From CBDHFN01 sp965262605 (GTDB lineage: Bacteria > Pseudomonadota > Alphaproteobacteria > JASGCL01): 64,000 nt of DNA. A model generated the notes under the pieces. That model worked only from the letters and a program-made list of their open reading frames with translations. It was not told the DNA's origin and made no database searches. The position numbers and the translations under genes were made by a program. Positions 8,966 to 17,230 of the stretch are shown here, one piece after another; positions within the stretch are counted from its first letter, which is position 1, and each line of letters opens with the position of its first letter. The DNA lies in contig CBDHFN010000003.1 of assembly GCA_965262605.1 (NCBI GenBank), forward strand, positions 434,001-498,000, read 5' to 3'.

Positions 8966-9976
8966 ATGATTAAAATGATTTTGCAGCGAATTTTGAAATT
9001 AATACCGATTTTATTGGCTATCACCATGGTTGCTTTTGTGTTCATCAGGTTATTGCCCGGCGATCCAATTGAAGTTATGATGGGTGAAAAAACTCTGCCG
9101 CCTGCAAAACACGCTGAATATATGCATGATTTGGGTTTAGACTTGCCGATTTATGTGCAATATATTCATTATATTGAAAAAATCTTGCAAGGTGATTTAG
9201 GAAATTCATTGGCAAGCAAACGACCCGTATTATCAGAATTTTTAACATTATTTCCCGCGACCATTGAATTAACGATTTTAGCCGTGTTAATGGCTGTCAT
9301 CATTGGTATTCCTTTGGGCGTGATTGCGGCAATTAAACGCGGTTCATGGCTTGACCATAGTTTAATCGGTGTTTCATTAACGGGTTATAGTATGCCAATT
9401 TTCTGGTGGGGTTTAATTTGCATCATGATTTTTGCAGGCTGGCTGGGCATAACTCCAGTATCTGGGCGAATCTCCTTAATATATTATTTTGAACCAATAA
9501 CCGGATTTATGATTTTGGACGCGTTGCTTTATGGCGAATATCAAGGGGCGTTAAGTGCCTTGCATCATATATTATTACCCGCTTTTGTTTTAGGCACGCA
9601 TCCTTTGGCAGTTATTGCTCGTCAAACTCGTTCGGCAATGCTGGAAGTATTAAACGAAGATTACATTCGCACCGCGCGTGCCAAGGGTTTACCAGAATCA
9701 CGGGTAATATTTGTGCATGGATTGCGTAATGCCCTGATTCCGATTATTACCACCATGGGATTGCAAGTCGGTGCGCTTTTGGGCGGGGCAATTTTAACGG
9801 AAACAATTTTTTCGTGGCCCGGCATTGGTAAATGGATGGTTGAAGCAATTTTTCATCGCGATTACCCCACGGTGCAAAGCGGGCTTTTGTTAATTGCGGT
9901 GATAATTATGGCGGTAAATTTATTGGTTGATATGGCATATGCGGTTGCTAACCCAAAATTACGGGGGCTGACATGA
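8966..9976 (+). CDS. dppB: Dipeptide/oligopeptide ABC transporter permease DppB
   Basis: Inner-membrane permease of 336 residues, first of four ABC transporter genes. The N-terminus (ILQRILKLIPILLAITMVAFVFIRLLPGDP) is typical of DppB/OppB. The transmembrane domain follows, with the EAA loop near residues 220-245 (LNEDYIRTARAKGLPESRVIFVHGLRNAL). There are six membrane segments. It overlaps dppC by 4 bp. No solute-binding protein gene (dppA) is nearby, so substrate specificity rests on components outside the window; the NlpC/P60 peptidase at the operon end suggests murein peptides. No clear ribosome site precedes the ATG. Confidence 0.9.
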   Translation: MIKMILQRILKLIPILLAITMVAFVFIRLLPGDPIEVMMGEKTLPPAKHAEYMHDLGLDLPIYVQYIHYIEKILQGDLGNSLASKRPVLSEFLTLFPATIELTILAVLMAVIIGIPLGVIAAIKRGSWLDHSLIGVSLTGYSMPIFWWGLICIMIFAGWLGITPVSGRISLIYYFEPITGFMILDALLYGEYQGALSALHHILLPAFVLGTHPLAVIARQTRSAMLEVLNEDYIRTARAKGLPESRVIFVHGLRNALIPIITTMGLQVGALLGGAILTETIFSWPGIGKWMVEAIFHRDYPTVQSGLLLIAVIIMAVNLLVDMAYAVANPKLRGLT

Positions 9977-10839
9977 CAAGCCATCCTTTGCAAGAATTTT
10001 GGATTAATTTTGCCAAAAATCGTGGCTCCGTATGGGGTTTGGGAGTTTTATTATTCATGATTTTTTTAGCAATTTTTGCCCCCATTATTGCGCCGTTTGA
10101 TTATGCCACGCAATATCGCGATGCTTTTTTAGCACCCCCCGCATGGCAAGCTGGCGGGCAATGGCAATTTATCCTTGGCACTGATGCGGTTGGGCGCGAT
10201 TTATTAAGCCGACTTATTTATGGGGCACGATTTTCCTTATTCATTGGGGCTTTGGTGGTGGTGCTGGCGATGAGTTTGGGTATTATATTGGGTTTAATCG
10301 CTGGTTATATGGGGGGGTTAGTTGATTATTTCATCATGCGGATTATGGATGTAATTTTATCCTTTCCTTCGCTGTTATTGGCGTTGGTTATGGTGGCAAT
10401 TTTGGGACCGGGCTTAATTAACGCGATGATTGCTATTGCGGTTGTTTTGCAACCAAGTTTTGTGCGCTTGACTCGGGCGCAAGTTTTGAGCGAAAAATCT
10501 AAGGATTATGTGATGTCGGTGCGCGTGATTGGTGCTTCGGATTCACGGATTTTATTTCGCACCATATTCCCAAATTGTATGGCACCGATTATTGTCCAAG
10601 CGACCTTGTCGTTTTCTGCGGCGATTTTGGATGCGGCGGCGCTTGGCTTTTTGGGAATGGGTGCACAACCGCCTGTGCCTGAATGGGGCACTATGCTTGC
10701 CGAATCGCGCGAATTTATTTTGCGCGCTTGGTGGGTGGTTACTTTTCCGGGCTTAATGATTTTAATCACGGTTTTAGCGATAAATATCGTGGGTGATGGC
10801 TTGCGTGATGCGCTTGACCCGAAATTAAGGAAATCATAA
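9973..10839 (+). CDS. dppC: Dipeptide/oligopeptide ABC transporter permease DppC
   Basis: Second permease subunit, 288 residues, pairing with DppB. It has an N-terminal OppC_N-type helix (VWGLGVLLFMIFLAIFAPIIAPFD), the LGTDAVGRDLLSRLIYGARFSL motif typical of DppC/OppC, and an EAA loop near residues 178-205 (SKDYVMSVRVIGASDSRILFRTIFPN). Its start overlaps the dppB stop by 4 bp and its stop overlaps the dppD start by 1 bp, so translation is probably coupled. Confidence 0.92.
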   Translation: MTSHPLQEFWINFAKNRGSVWGLGVLLFMIFLAIFAPIIAPFDYATQYRDAFLAPPAWQAGGQWQFILGTDAVGRDLLSRLIYGARFSLFIGALVVVLAMSLGIILGLIAGYMGGLVDYFIMRIMDVILSFPSLLLALVMVAILGPGLINAMIAIAVVLQPSFVRLTRAQVLSEKSKDYVMSVRVIGASDSRILFRTIFPNCMAPIIVQATLSFSAAILDAAALGFLGMGAQPPVPEWGTMLAESREFILRAWWVVTFPGLMILITVLAINIVGDGLRDALDPKLRKS

Positions 10840-11792
10840 TGTTGGAAATTCGGCAATTATCGGTGGAATTTCCCACGAATCATGGTTGGTTTCGCGCCGT
10901 TGATGGCATTGATTTAACGGTTGGCTTGGGCGAAATTTTAGCCATTGTCGGCGAATCAGGTTCGGGTAAATCGGTTGCCATGATGGCGTTAATGGGATTA
11001 TTACCGCCAAACACCCGTATTCATGCCGAAGTCATGAAATTTCAAGATACGGATTTATTAAAATTATCCGCCAAAGAGCGAAGAAAAATGATGGGACGCG
11101 ATATTGCCATGATTTTTCAAGAACCAATTGCATCATTAAACCCATGTTTTACGATTCACTATCAAATTGATGAAATTTTAGCGATTCATACAAATTTATC
11201 CGCCAAAGCGCGCACGGATAAAATTGTGGAATTATTAACATCAGTTGGCATTGCATCACCCAGTGATCGCATGAAATCTTACCCGCATCAATTATCAGGT
11301 GGCATGTGCCAGCGCGTTGGCATTGCCATGGCTTTGGCGTGTCATCCCAAATTATTAATTGCTGATGAGCCGACAACGGCATTAGATGTAACAATTCAAG
11401 CGCAAATTTTGCATTTATTAACGCAATTACAGCAAAATTTTCAATTATCCTTGGTGATAATTACGCATGATATGGGCGTGGTTGCCCAAACGGCGGAGCG
11501 AGTTGCGGTATTTTACGCTGGACAAAAAGTAGAAGACCAAAAAGTGCATGATTTATTTTTAACCCCCCATCACCCTTACACTAAGGCTTTATTGACTTCC
11601 TTGCCTGAACTTGCGGAATTAGGCAAACCGATTCCTGCGATTGGCGGTGTCGTGCCCGGACAATTTGACCGACCCAATGGCTGCTTATTTAATCCAAGAT
11701 GCGCATTTACGCAAGAAATTTGCCATAAGGAAAAACCGCAATGGCACCATAATTCCTTATGCCATTATCCATTAAATATAGGGGCAAAATAA
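10839..11792 (+). CDS. dppD: Dipeptide ABC transporter ATPase DppD
   Basis: Cytoplasmic ATPase subunit, 317 residues. It shows Walker A GESGSGKSV near residue 38-46, a Q loop (FQEPIASLNP), the signature LSGGMCQR, Walker B LLIADEPTTALD, the H loop ITHDMG, and the C-terminal oligopeptide-transporter extension with the CLFNPRCAF cysteine pattern that in related proteins binds an Fe-S cluster. The stop codon overlaps the dppF start (TAATG). Confidence 0.93.
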   Translation: MLEIRQLSVEFPTNHGWFRAVDGIDLTVGLGEILAIVGESGSGKSVAMMALMGLLPPNTRIHAEVMKFQDTDLLKLSAKERRKMMGRDIAMIFQEPIASLNPCFTIHYQIDEILAIHTNLSAKARTDKIVELLTSVGIASPSDRMKSYPHQLSGGMCQRVGIAMALACHPKLLIADEPTTALDVTIQAQILHLLTQLQQNFQLSLVIITHDMGVVAQTAERVAVFYAGQKVEDQKVHDLFLTPHHPYTKALLTSLPELAELGKPIPAIGGVVPGQFDRPNGCLFNPRCAFTQEICHKEKPQWHHNSLCHYPLNIGAK

Positions 11793-12760
11793 TGGCTGAA
11801 TTTGTTCTTGAAGCGCGCAATATTACGAAATATTACCCATTAAAAAAAGAATTTTTGCAAAAACAACGCGCATTGCGCGCGGTTAATCAAGTAAGCTTTG
11901 CCCTGAAACCCCAAGAAACCATGGCAATTGTTGGCGAATCTGGTTGCGGTAAATCAACTTTGGCGCGAATTTTAACCCTGATTGAATCGCCATCTTCGGG
12001 GCAATTATACATTGATGGTCATGAAGTAAATAAGGATAATTTTAAGCATGATTTGCGCCATCAAGTGCAAATTATTTTGCAAAATCCTTATAGCTCACTG
12101 AACCCACGGCAAAGAGTTGGTGAGGCTTTAATTGAAGTTTTAACGATTCAACAACCGCAATTATCTTATCATGAAAAAACCGCACGGGCGCGCGAAATGC
12201 TGGAATTAGTTGGCTTAAAACCCGAACATTTTATGCGCTTTCCCCATATGTTTTCGGGCGGGCAACGCCAAAGAATTGCCATCGCCCGCGCTTTAATTGG
12301 TAAACCGCGAATCTTAATTTTGGACGAACCCGTATCGGCGCTTGACATTTCGATTCAAGCCCAAATTTTAAATTTATTGCAAGAATTACAAGCGAAATTT
12401 GCCCTAAGCATGATTTTTATTTCCCATGATTTATCAGTGGTGCGTGCGATTAGCGACCATATGATTGTCATGTATTTAGGGCAAGTCGTGGAAAGTGGTT
12501 TAGTTGAGGATATTTACCAAAACCCAGCCCACCCTTACACCCAAGGCTTAATTACGGCAACGCCCAGCATCGCCCCCATTATGGGCATGGCACCGAAAAA
12601 AATATTTGTGCCGATTATTGGCGAAATTCCTTCGGCAAGCCATCCGCCATCTGGTTGCGTATTTCACCCAAGATGCCCGCAAAAAATGGCGCAATGCACG
12701 GGCGAAATTCCAAGTTTACGCCCAAGATTTCAGCAACAAGCAGCGTGTTTTCTGTCATGA
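11792..12760 (+). CDS. dppF: Dipeptide ABC transporter ATPase DppF
   Basis: Second ATPase subunit, 322 residues from the ATG at 11792, which overlaps the dppD stop; an earlier in-frame ATG at 11759 would extend into dppD and is less likely. Walker A is GESGCGKST, the signature FSGGQRQR, Walker B ILILDEPVSALD, and the C-terminus ends with the CVFHPRCPQK cysteine motif. Together with DppB, C and D it forms a complete importer core without a binding protein. Confidence 0.93.
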   Translation: MAEFVLEARNITKYYPLKKEFLQKQRALRAVNQVSFALKPQETMAIVGESGCGKSTLARILTLIESPSSGQLYIDGHEVNKDNFKHDLRHQVQIILQNPYSSLNPRQRVGEALIEVLTIQQPQLSYHEKTARAREMLELVGLKPEHFMRFPHMFSGGQRQRIAIARALIGKPRILILDEPVSALDISIQAQILNLLQELQAKFALSMIFISHDLSVVRAISDHMIVMYLGQVVESGLVEDIYQNPAHPYTQGLITATPSIAPIMGMAPKKIFVPIIGEIPSASHPPSGCVFHPRCPQKMAQCTGEIPSLRPRFQQQAACFLS

Positions 12761-13494
12761 GCCAACAAGCCCATATAATCCAAGAATATGCGGCTTTAAC
12801 GCAAGCAAAAAACGATAAAACCATCATATCCCAAGCATATTTTGGCGAAAAATGCGAAATTTTGCGCCAATATTCGCAATATTCTTTGATTGCAACCAGC
12901 GATAATTATCAAGGATTCGTTAAAAATTCTGCGCTTAGTTTTCATGAATATCAAGCAAATACCCGAATATTTGTTGCTAAAACATTTATTTATCGCCAAG
13001 ATTCCATAAAATCTGCAATTTTGGGGGCTTTATATTGCCCCGCGCAAATTCAAGTCCTCGCCGAGCATAACGAATTTTACCAAATATATTACAAAAATAC
13101 CATTGGTTATGTTTTTAAAAATCATTGCATAAATATTAATGACAAAATAGATCCGATAATATTTGCAAAATCCATGATTGGTGTGCCGTATTTATGGGGC
13201 GGACGCACGGGCGCGGGTTTTGATTGCTCAGGCTTAGTGCAAAATGCCTTGCTGTTCGCCCAAATTTCTGTGCCGCGCGATTCTAAACCGCAAAGCGAGT
13301 TTTTGCGTCAAAATATCACGAATCCCCAAGATGGCGATTGCGTATTTTGGCGCGGTCATGTTGGTTTTTATTATCAATCGCAATTAATCCATGCCAGCGG
13401 TCATTATATGCAGGTGCAAAGCGAAGATTATGGCTTAGCGGTGCAACGAATGCAAGGCGCGGGTTATGCCATTATTGGTTATGGACGATATTAA
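12757..13494 (+). CDS. NlpC/P60 family cell-wall peptidase with SH3-like domains
   Basis: Protein of 245 residues starting at the ATGA overlap with the dppF stop. The N-terminal half looks like one or two bacterial SH3-like domains (CEILRQYSQYSLIATSDNYQGFV). The C-terminal half is an NlpC/P60 cysteine peptidase: catalytic Cys in GAGFDCSGLVQ, His in WRGHVGFYY, and a third polar residue in LIHASG. No signal peptide is evident, so it probably acts in the cytoplasm on imported murein peptides, like YkfC/dipeptidyl peptidase VI, whose gene also travels with a dpp transporter in Bacillus. That role is inferred from fold and operon position. Confidence 0.85.
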   Translation: MSQQAHIIQEYAALTQAKNDKTIISQAYFGEKCEILRQYSQYSLIATSDNYQGFVKNSALSFHEYQANTRIFVAKTFIYRQDSIKSAILGALYCPAQIQVLAEHNEFYQIYYKNTIGYVFKNHCININDKIDPIIFAKSMIGVPYLWGGRTGAGFDCSGLVQNALLFAQISVPRDSKPQSEFLRQNITNPQDGDCVFWRGHVGFYYQSQLIHASGHYMQVQSEDYGLAVQRMQGAGYAIIGYGRY

Positions 13495-13567
13495 TTTATC
13501 CGCGAAAACAGCATAACAAACAAGTATAAAAAAATTTATACCATTGATATATAATAATTTTTCAAAA

Positions 13568-13584
13568 TTGGCATGAATATAGCA
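13568..13584 (+). promoter_or_regulatory. Possible sigma-54 promoter of flaF
   Basis: TTGGCATGAATATAGCA has the same -24 element (TTGGCATG) and the same spacing as the better fliK site, with one mismatch in the -12 element. It lies about 130 bp before the flaF start. A perfect hairpin (CCAAAAT-AAA-ATTTTGG) sits in the leader near 13666-13682. Confidence 0.4.
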
Positions 13585-13711
13585 TATATATTCGCAAGAA
13601 TACAAAAACCCTTGGAACAAAGTTCTAAATGGCATAAAGCCAGCGGGCAAATTGATAGATGCTTCCAAAATAAAATTTTGGTTAGTTGGATGATTTTAAG
13701 GAATCAAAAAT

Positions 13712-14152
13712 ATGTTTGATAGTAATCCATTTGAATCCCTTGTGGATAGTACGAAGACGCGCGAACAGCAAATTGAAGATATAGCATTATCTTATTTTGC
13801 GATGGCAGAAAAGCTTGAAGCGGCACGCATTAAAGAAGTAGATGCGCGCACTTATGAAGCGATTCTTGACGCGAATGCGTATCTTTGGGTATTTACAGCA
13901 AATCTTGTCAAGTATAATTACTGGGACGGGACACCAGAAGATTCAAAACTTCTTTTGCAAAAAATTGCTGATTTTATGTCAAGGGCGGGTGATGCGCTTC
14001 AAACAAAAAAGGACGATGGATTGCTGGCTAAAATGGTCGCAATGAATGTCAATATGTGCAACCATATTCTGGATCAAAAGAAAATTGAACTTGAAACTGG
14101 TCAGGCTTCATTGGCTGGATTGTCCGTGGCAGCGAAACCAATTTATGCGTAA
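13712..14152 (+). CDS. flaF: Flagellar biosynthesis regulator FlaF
   Basis: Protein of 146 residues resembling FlaF, which promotes flagellin translation or secretion and counteracts FlbT in alphaproteobacteria. The supporting pattern is a helical N-terminus (REQQIEDIALSYFAMAEKL), then AILDANAYLWVFTANLV, LLQKIADFMSRAGDALQ, and a final MVAMNVNMCNHIL. The ribosome site AAGGA lies upstream of the ATG. It is somewhat longer than typical FlaF (about 110-130 residues), with extra residues at both ends. The stop overlaps the start of the CAP-domain gene by 8 bp. The assignment rests on pattern and on FlbT nearby. Confidence 0.7.
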   Translation: MFDSNPFESLVDSTKTREQQIEDIALSYFAMAEKLEAARIKEVDARTYEAILDANAYLWVFTANLVKYNYWDGTPEDSKLLLQKIADFMSRAGDALQTKKDDGLLAKMVAMNVNMCNHILDQKKIELETGQASLAGLSVAAKPIYA

Positions 14153-15068
14153 ATACCTTAGGTATTTTGGGCATTTTTGGTTAATAATTGGATTTTTAAG
14201 TGCGTTAGAATTATATGCCCAAGAAATTCCAGCAAATGGTGGTGAAGAACAGGTAACTGAAATATTTGTGAATCTGAAAGAATTCAGAGCAAGAAATCAG
14301 GCACCAGAATTACAATTTGATGTTAGGCTTGCCGAAATAGCTTCATTTTATAAACAAATGGTGGCTCAAGCAGGACCCGGCAATGTTGATCAATCTGGCT
14401 TTAATGATAAAGTCAGGAATACCGGCTATGGCTCTACTATTGTGCAAATGGTGGTGACTGGTGGCACGGCGACGCCGCAAAAATTCCTTGAATTATGGTC
14501 AGGGAATGAACTTGGCGTCTTATTAAAAGACCCTAAATTCCGAGATATTGGCATTGCCTATCTTGACGGGCGTAGTTTGCAAAATGCTGCGCCGCAATTA
14601 AAATTTCCCAAAGATTTATATATATTAGTGCTGGGCGCGCCTTCACAAGCAGTCGGTGGCAATTGGGAACAAAAAATTATAGACTTAGTCAATGAATTTC
14701 GCAAAGAAAATAATCTCCCGCCATTAACACTTAATCCTTTATTATCAAAAGCCGCCCAATATCATGTTGATGATATGGCGATTCGCGATTATTTTTCCCA
14801 TTTTTCCCCTGAAAAACGCGATGTAAGCCATCGGGTAAGCACTACGGGTTATCGTTGGCAAAAAGTATCAGAAAATTTAGCCGCTGGACAAGGCGCACCC
14901 CTTGGCGTAGTCAATGGCTGGAAAGCCTCAAAAGCAGGGCACCGCGAAGCGATGATTGACCCTAATGTATTTGAAGCAGGGGTGGGTTATCGGTATCTGC
15001 CCGCTGATAATGGACGCGCAAGATTTAGCCATTATTGGGCTTTGGTAATGGGCAAACCCATCAAATAA
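14145..15068 (+). CDS. Exported protein with two CAP (SCP/PR-1) domains
   Basis: Secreted protein of 307 residues; the ATG at 14145 gives a clean signal peptide (FWLIIGFLSALELYAQ). Two CAP-like domains follow. The first (about 35-160) keeps the helix pattern (FRARNQAPELQFDVRLAEIASFYKQMV) but has lost the catalytic-type His. The second (about 180-307) is canonical: HVDDMAIRDYFSHFSP, VSENLAAGQ, AGHREAMIDPNVFEAGVG and HYWALVMG. CAP domains bind lipids or act at cell surfaces; the exact role in bacteria is mostly unknown. The 8-bp overlap with flaF suggests coupled expression with flagellar regulation, which is unusual. Confidence 0.85.
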   Translation: MRKYLRYFGHFWLIIGFLSALELYAQEIPANGGEEQVTEIFVNLKEFRARNQAPELQFDVRLAEIASFYKQMVAQAGPGNVDQSGFNDKVRNTGYGSTIVQMVVTGGTATPQKFLELWSGNELGVLLKDPKFRDIGIAYLDGRSLQNAAPQLKFPKDLYILVLGAPSQAVGGNWEQKIIDLVNEFRKENNLPPLTLNPLLSKAAQYHVDDMAIRDYFSHFSPEKRDVSHRVSTTGYRWQKVSENLAAGQGAPLGVVNGWKASKAGHREAMIDPNVFEAGVGYRYLPADNGRARFSHYWALVMGKPIK

Positions 15069-15083
15069 AATTGCGATGATGAA

Positions 15084-15545
15084 TTACCGCAAATTTTGAA
15101 AAAACTCTTGTAATAAAGCCGCGCATTCATCACGCATAACACCGCCGATAATTTCGGGTTTATGGTTGGTTTGCCGATGATTAAATAAACAAACCCCATG
15201 GTCAATTGCGCCAGTTTTGGGCGCGTAAGCCCCAAATATAACTTGCTTCAATGATGCGTGCATGATAGCGCCTGCGCACATGGGGCATGGCTCACAAGTA
15301 ATAAAAATCTTGCAATTTTCAAGGCGATTAGCATGTAATTTTGCGCATGCGCGCCTGATGGCAAGAATCTCAGCATGGGCTGTTGCGTCATTATTCGTTA
15401 TTACTTCATTATGGGCAAGGGCAATAATTTCATTATTATCATCGGTAATAACCGCGCCGATGGGCACTTCATTAAAGGTTTTTGCGGTTTTGGCGCAATT
15501 TAACGCCAGATTCATCATGCTTGCGATAAAATTATTTTGGGGCAT
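15084..15545 (-). CDS. tadA: tRNA adenosine(34) deaminase TadA
   Basis: Cytidine-deaminase-fold enzyme of 153 residues that converts A34 to inosine in tRNA-Arg(ACG). The zinc site is complete: H57-A-E59 in TAHAEI and C87/C90 in CEPCPMCAGAI. The N-terminus (MNLALNCAKTAKTFNEVPIGAVI) and the MHASLKQVIFGAYAPKTGA segment are typical. It overlaps the upstream leucyl aminopeptidase gene by 14 bp and is probably co-transcribed with it. Confidence 0.95.
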   Translation of the reverse strand: MPQNNFIASMMNLALNCAKTAKTFNEVPIGAVITDDNNEIIALAHNEVITNNDATAHAEILAIRRACAKLHANRLENCKIFITCEPCPMCAGAIMHASLKQVIFGAYAPKTGAIDHGVCLFNHRQTNHKPEIIGGVMRDECAALLQEFFQNLR

Positions 15546-16920
15546 ATTTTTCTTTAAGATAATAATAAGCGGTGCGAAGTGCTATCGCTTCGCCTCCTTC
15601 GGGTTTCGCAGGGCTAGAACTTGTATTCCAAGCCATAATATCAAAATGCACCCAAGGGATTTTATTATCCACGAATTCTTGCAAAAATAACGCCGCAACG
15701 ATTGACCCCCCATATGGCGAATTGCCCGTTGAGCCAATATCAGCAAATTGTGATTTTAGAATTTTTTTATAAGGCTTATGCAGCGGCAAACGCCAAACAA
15801 AATCGTTATGTTCATCGCCAATTTTTGTCATTGATGCGCAAATTTCATCATTATCGCTAAACATTGCCGCCATGCCGATGCCAACAGCGACCCGTGCAGC
15901 ACCGGTTAAAGTCGCATAATCAATAATTAATTCCGGTTGCCATTGACAAGCATAAGCCAAGCAATCCGCCAATACCAAGCGACCCTCAGCATCCGTATTA
16001 CCAATTTCCACGAATTTTTTATTGCGCGCTTGAATAATATCCGATGCGCGATACGCATTACCATCGGGCATATTTTCCACGGCTCCGATGATGATTTTAA
16101 GATTTATCGGCAAATTCATTGCCATTATAACATCCGCCAACCCCAAAACATGCGCCGCGCCGCCCATATCTTTTTTCATTAACAACATATTGGACGAAGA
16201 TTTTAAATCAAGCCCGCCCGAATCAAAGCAAACCCCTTTACCGACCAACGCAATTTTGGGGTGATTTTCATTACCCCAATTTAACTCAATCATGCAAGGG
16301 CGATGCGATGAACCTTTGCCAACATTATGAATCAAGGGAAATTCTTGTTCTAATTCATTGCCATCAACAATTTTATGGCTTGCGCCATGTTTATCGGCTA
16401 ATTTTTTCGCAAATTCTGCCAGAGTTTCGGGGTATAAATGATTGGGTGGTTCATTAATTAAATCGCGTGTTAAACAAACAGCTTCGGCAATTTTTAAAAT
16501 TTCATAAGAAGTTTTTAGGTCTTTTTTTATTAATCGGGCGATGGGTTTCGCTTTTTCAGCGGGTTTTTTATATTTATTAAATTCATAACAGCCTAATAAA
16601 TACCCCAAATAACCGCGATTAAAATCCAATTTATCTGACTTGCCCAAATTCCAATCATTAATTTCATAATCGCCTGCGGGCAATTTGCCTGCTAAATAGC
16701 CAAACGCCCAATAGTCATTTTCATCGTAAATAAAAAACACATCGCGTGATTCTGCAAAAATAACTTGCGGGGCATCTTGGAATAGGCACTTGACTAAATC
16801 ATTTTCAACCTCATTAACCTTTTTGCTTGGCACGCAAATTAATTGGTATTTGTTCATTTCTGGTTCATTGCAAAGAAATTGCGATATTTGACAATATTCG
16901 GAGTGTTTATCTGGCATCAT
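15532..16920 (-). CDS. Leucyl aminopeptidase family protein (M17)
   Basis: Cytoplasmic metallo-aminopeptidase of 462 residues. The N-terminal domain (1-140) is variable; the C-terminal catalytic domain carries the di-metal site: LVGKGVCFDSGGLDLK, the KKDMGGAA loop, and the M17 signature NTDAEGRLVLADCL. It is the PepB-like branch common in alphaproteobacteria. The start at 16920 has AGGTG just upstream; two adjacent Met codons make it ambiguous by one residue. It could degrade peptides released by the dipeptide importer encoded nearby, but that link is only positional. Confidence 0.92.
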   Translation of the reverse strand: MMPDKHSEYCQISQFLCNEPEMNKYQLICVPSKKVNEVENDLVKCLFQDAPQVIFAESRDVFFIYDENDYWAFGYLAGKLPAGDYEINDWNLGKSDKLDFNRGYLGYLLGCYEFNKYKKPAEKAKPIARLIKKDLKTSYEILKIAEAVCLTRDLINEPPNHLYPETLAEFAKKLADKHGASHKIVDGNELEQEFPLIHNVGKGSSHRPCMIELNWGNENHPKIALVGKGVCFDSGGLDLKSSSNMLLMKKDMGGAAHVLGLADVIMAMNLPINLKIIIGAVENMPDGNAYRASDIIQARNKKFVEIGNTDAEGRLVLADCLAYACQWQPELIIDYATLTGAARVAVGIGMAAMFSDNDEICASMTKIGDEHNDFVWRLPLHKPYKKILKSQFADIGSTGNSPYGGSIVAALFLQEFVDNKIPWVHFDIMAWNTSSSPAKPEGGEAIALRTAYYYLKEKYAPK

Positions 16921-16939
16921 TGCACCTAATTATTTATTA

Positions 16940-17013
16940 TGGAGCGGGTGAAGGGAATCGAACCCTCGCGTTCAGCTTGGGAAGCTGACATTCTACCATT
17001 GAATCACACCCGC
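16940..17013 (-). tRNA. tRNA-Gly (anticodon CCC)
   Basis: 74 nt including an encoded CCA. The acceptor stem is GCGGGTG/CACCCGC, the anticodon stem TCAGC/GCTGA closes the loop TTCCCAA (anticodon CCC), and the T arm has GGTTCGATTCC. It reads GGG codons. Confidence 0.97.
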
Positions 17014-17022
17014 ATTACTTAA

Positions 17023-17051
17023 TTTTTATGCAAATTAGTTCATTAAGTCAA
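17023..17051 (-). promoter_or_regulatory. Promoter of tRNA-Gly
   Basis: Reading leftwards: TTGACT (17051-17046), 17-bp spacer, TAAAAA (17028-17023), placed about 10 bp before the tRNA 5' end. Confidence 0.6.
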
Positions 17052-17080
17052 GTTATTTATAGTCAAAATATTTTATTTTG

Positions 17081-17109
17081 TTGACTCTTGAAAAAAACCA
17101 TATTATTAG
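17081..17109 (+). promoter_or_regulatory. Promoter of tRNA-Pro
   Basis: TTGACT (17081-17086), 17-bp spacer, TATTAG (17104-17109); the tRNA begins at 17122. The two tRNA promoters are back to back in about 110 bp. Confidence 0.6.
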
Positions 17110-17121
17110 AATTCGTATGTT

Positions 17122-17198
17122 CGGGGCATAGCTCAGCATGGTAGAGCACCTGCTTTGGGAGCAGGGGGCCGTTAGTTCGAATCTAGCTGCCCCGACCA
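17122..17198 (+). tRNA. tRNA-Pro (anticodon TGG)
   Basis: 77 nt including encoded CCA. Acceptor stem CGGGGCA/TGCCCCG, anticodon stem CCTGC/GCAGG around loop TTTGGGA (anticodon TGG), T arm with GTTCGAATC. ribF begins 33 bp downstream on the same strand. Confidence 0.97.
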
Positions 17199-17230
17199 TT
17201 TTCAAGTATTATTCGCATCTTAGGGCTGGT

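Noticed and set aside
17138..17230. Upstream extension of ribF
   Set aside because: It runs through tRNA-Pro; the ATG at 17231 with AGGG is the sensible start.
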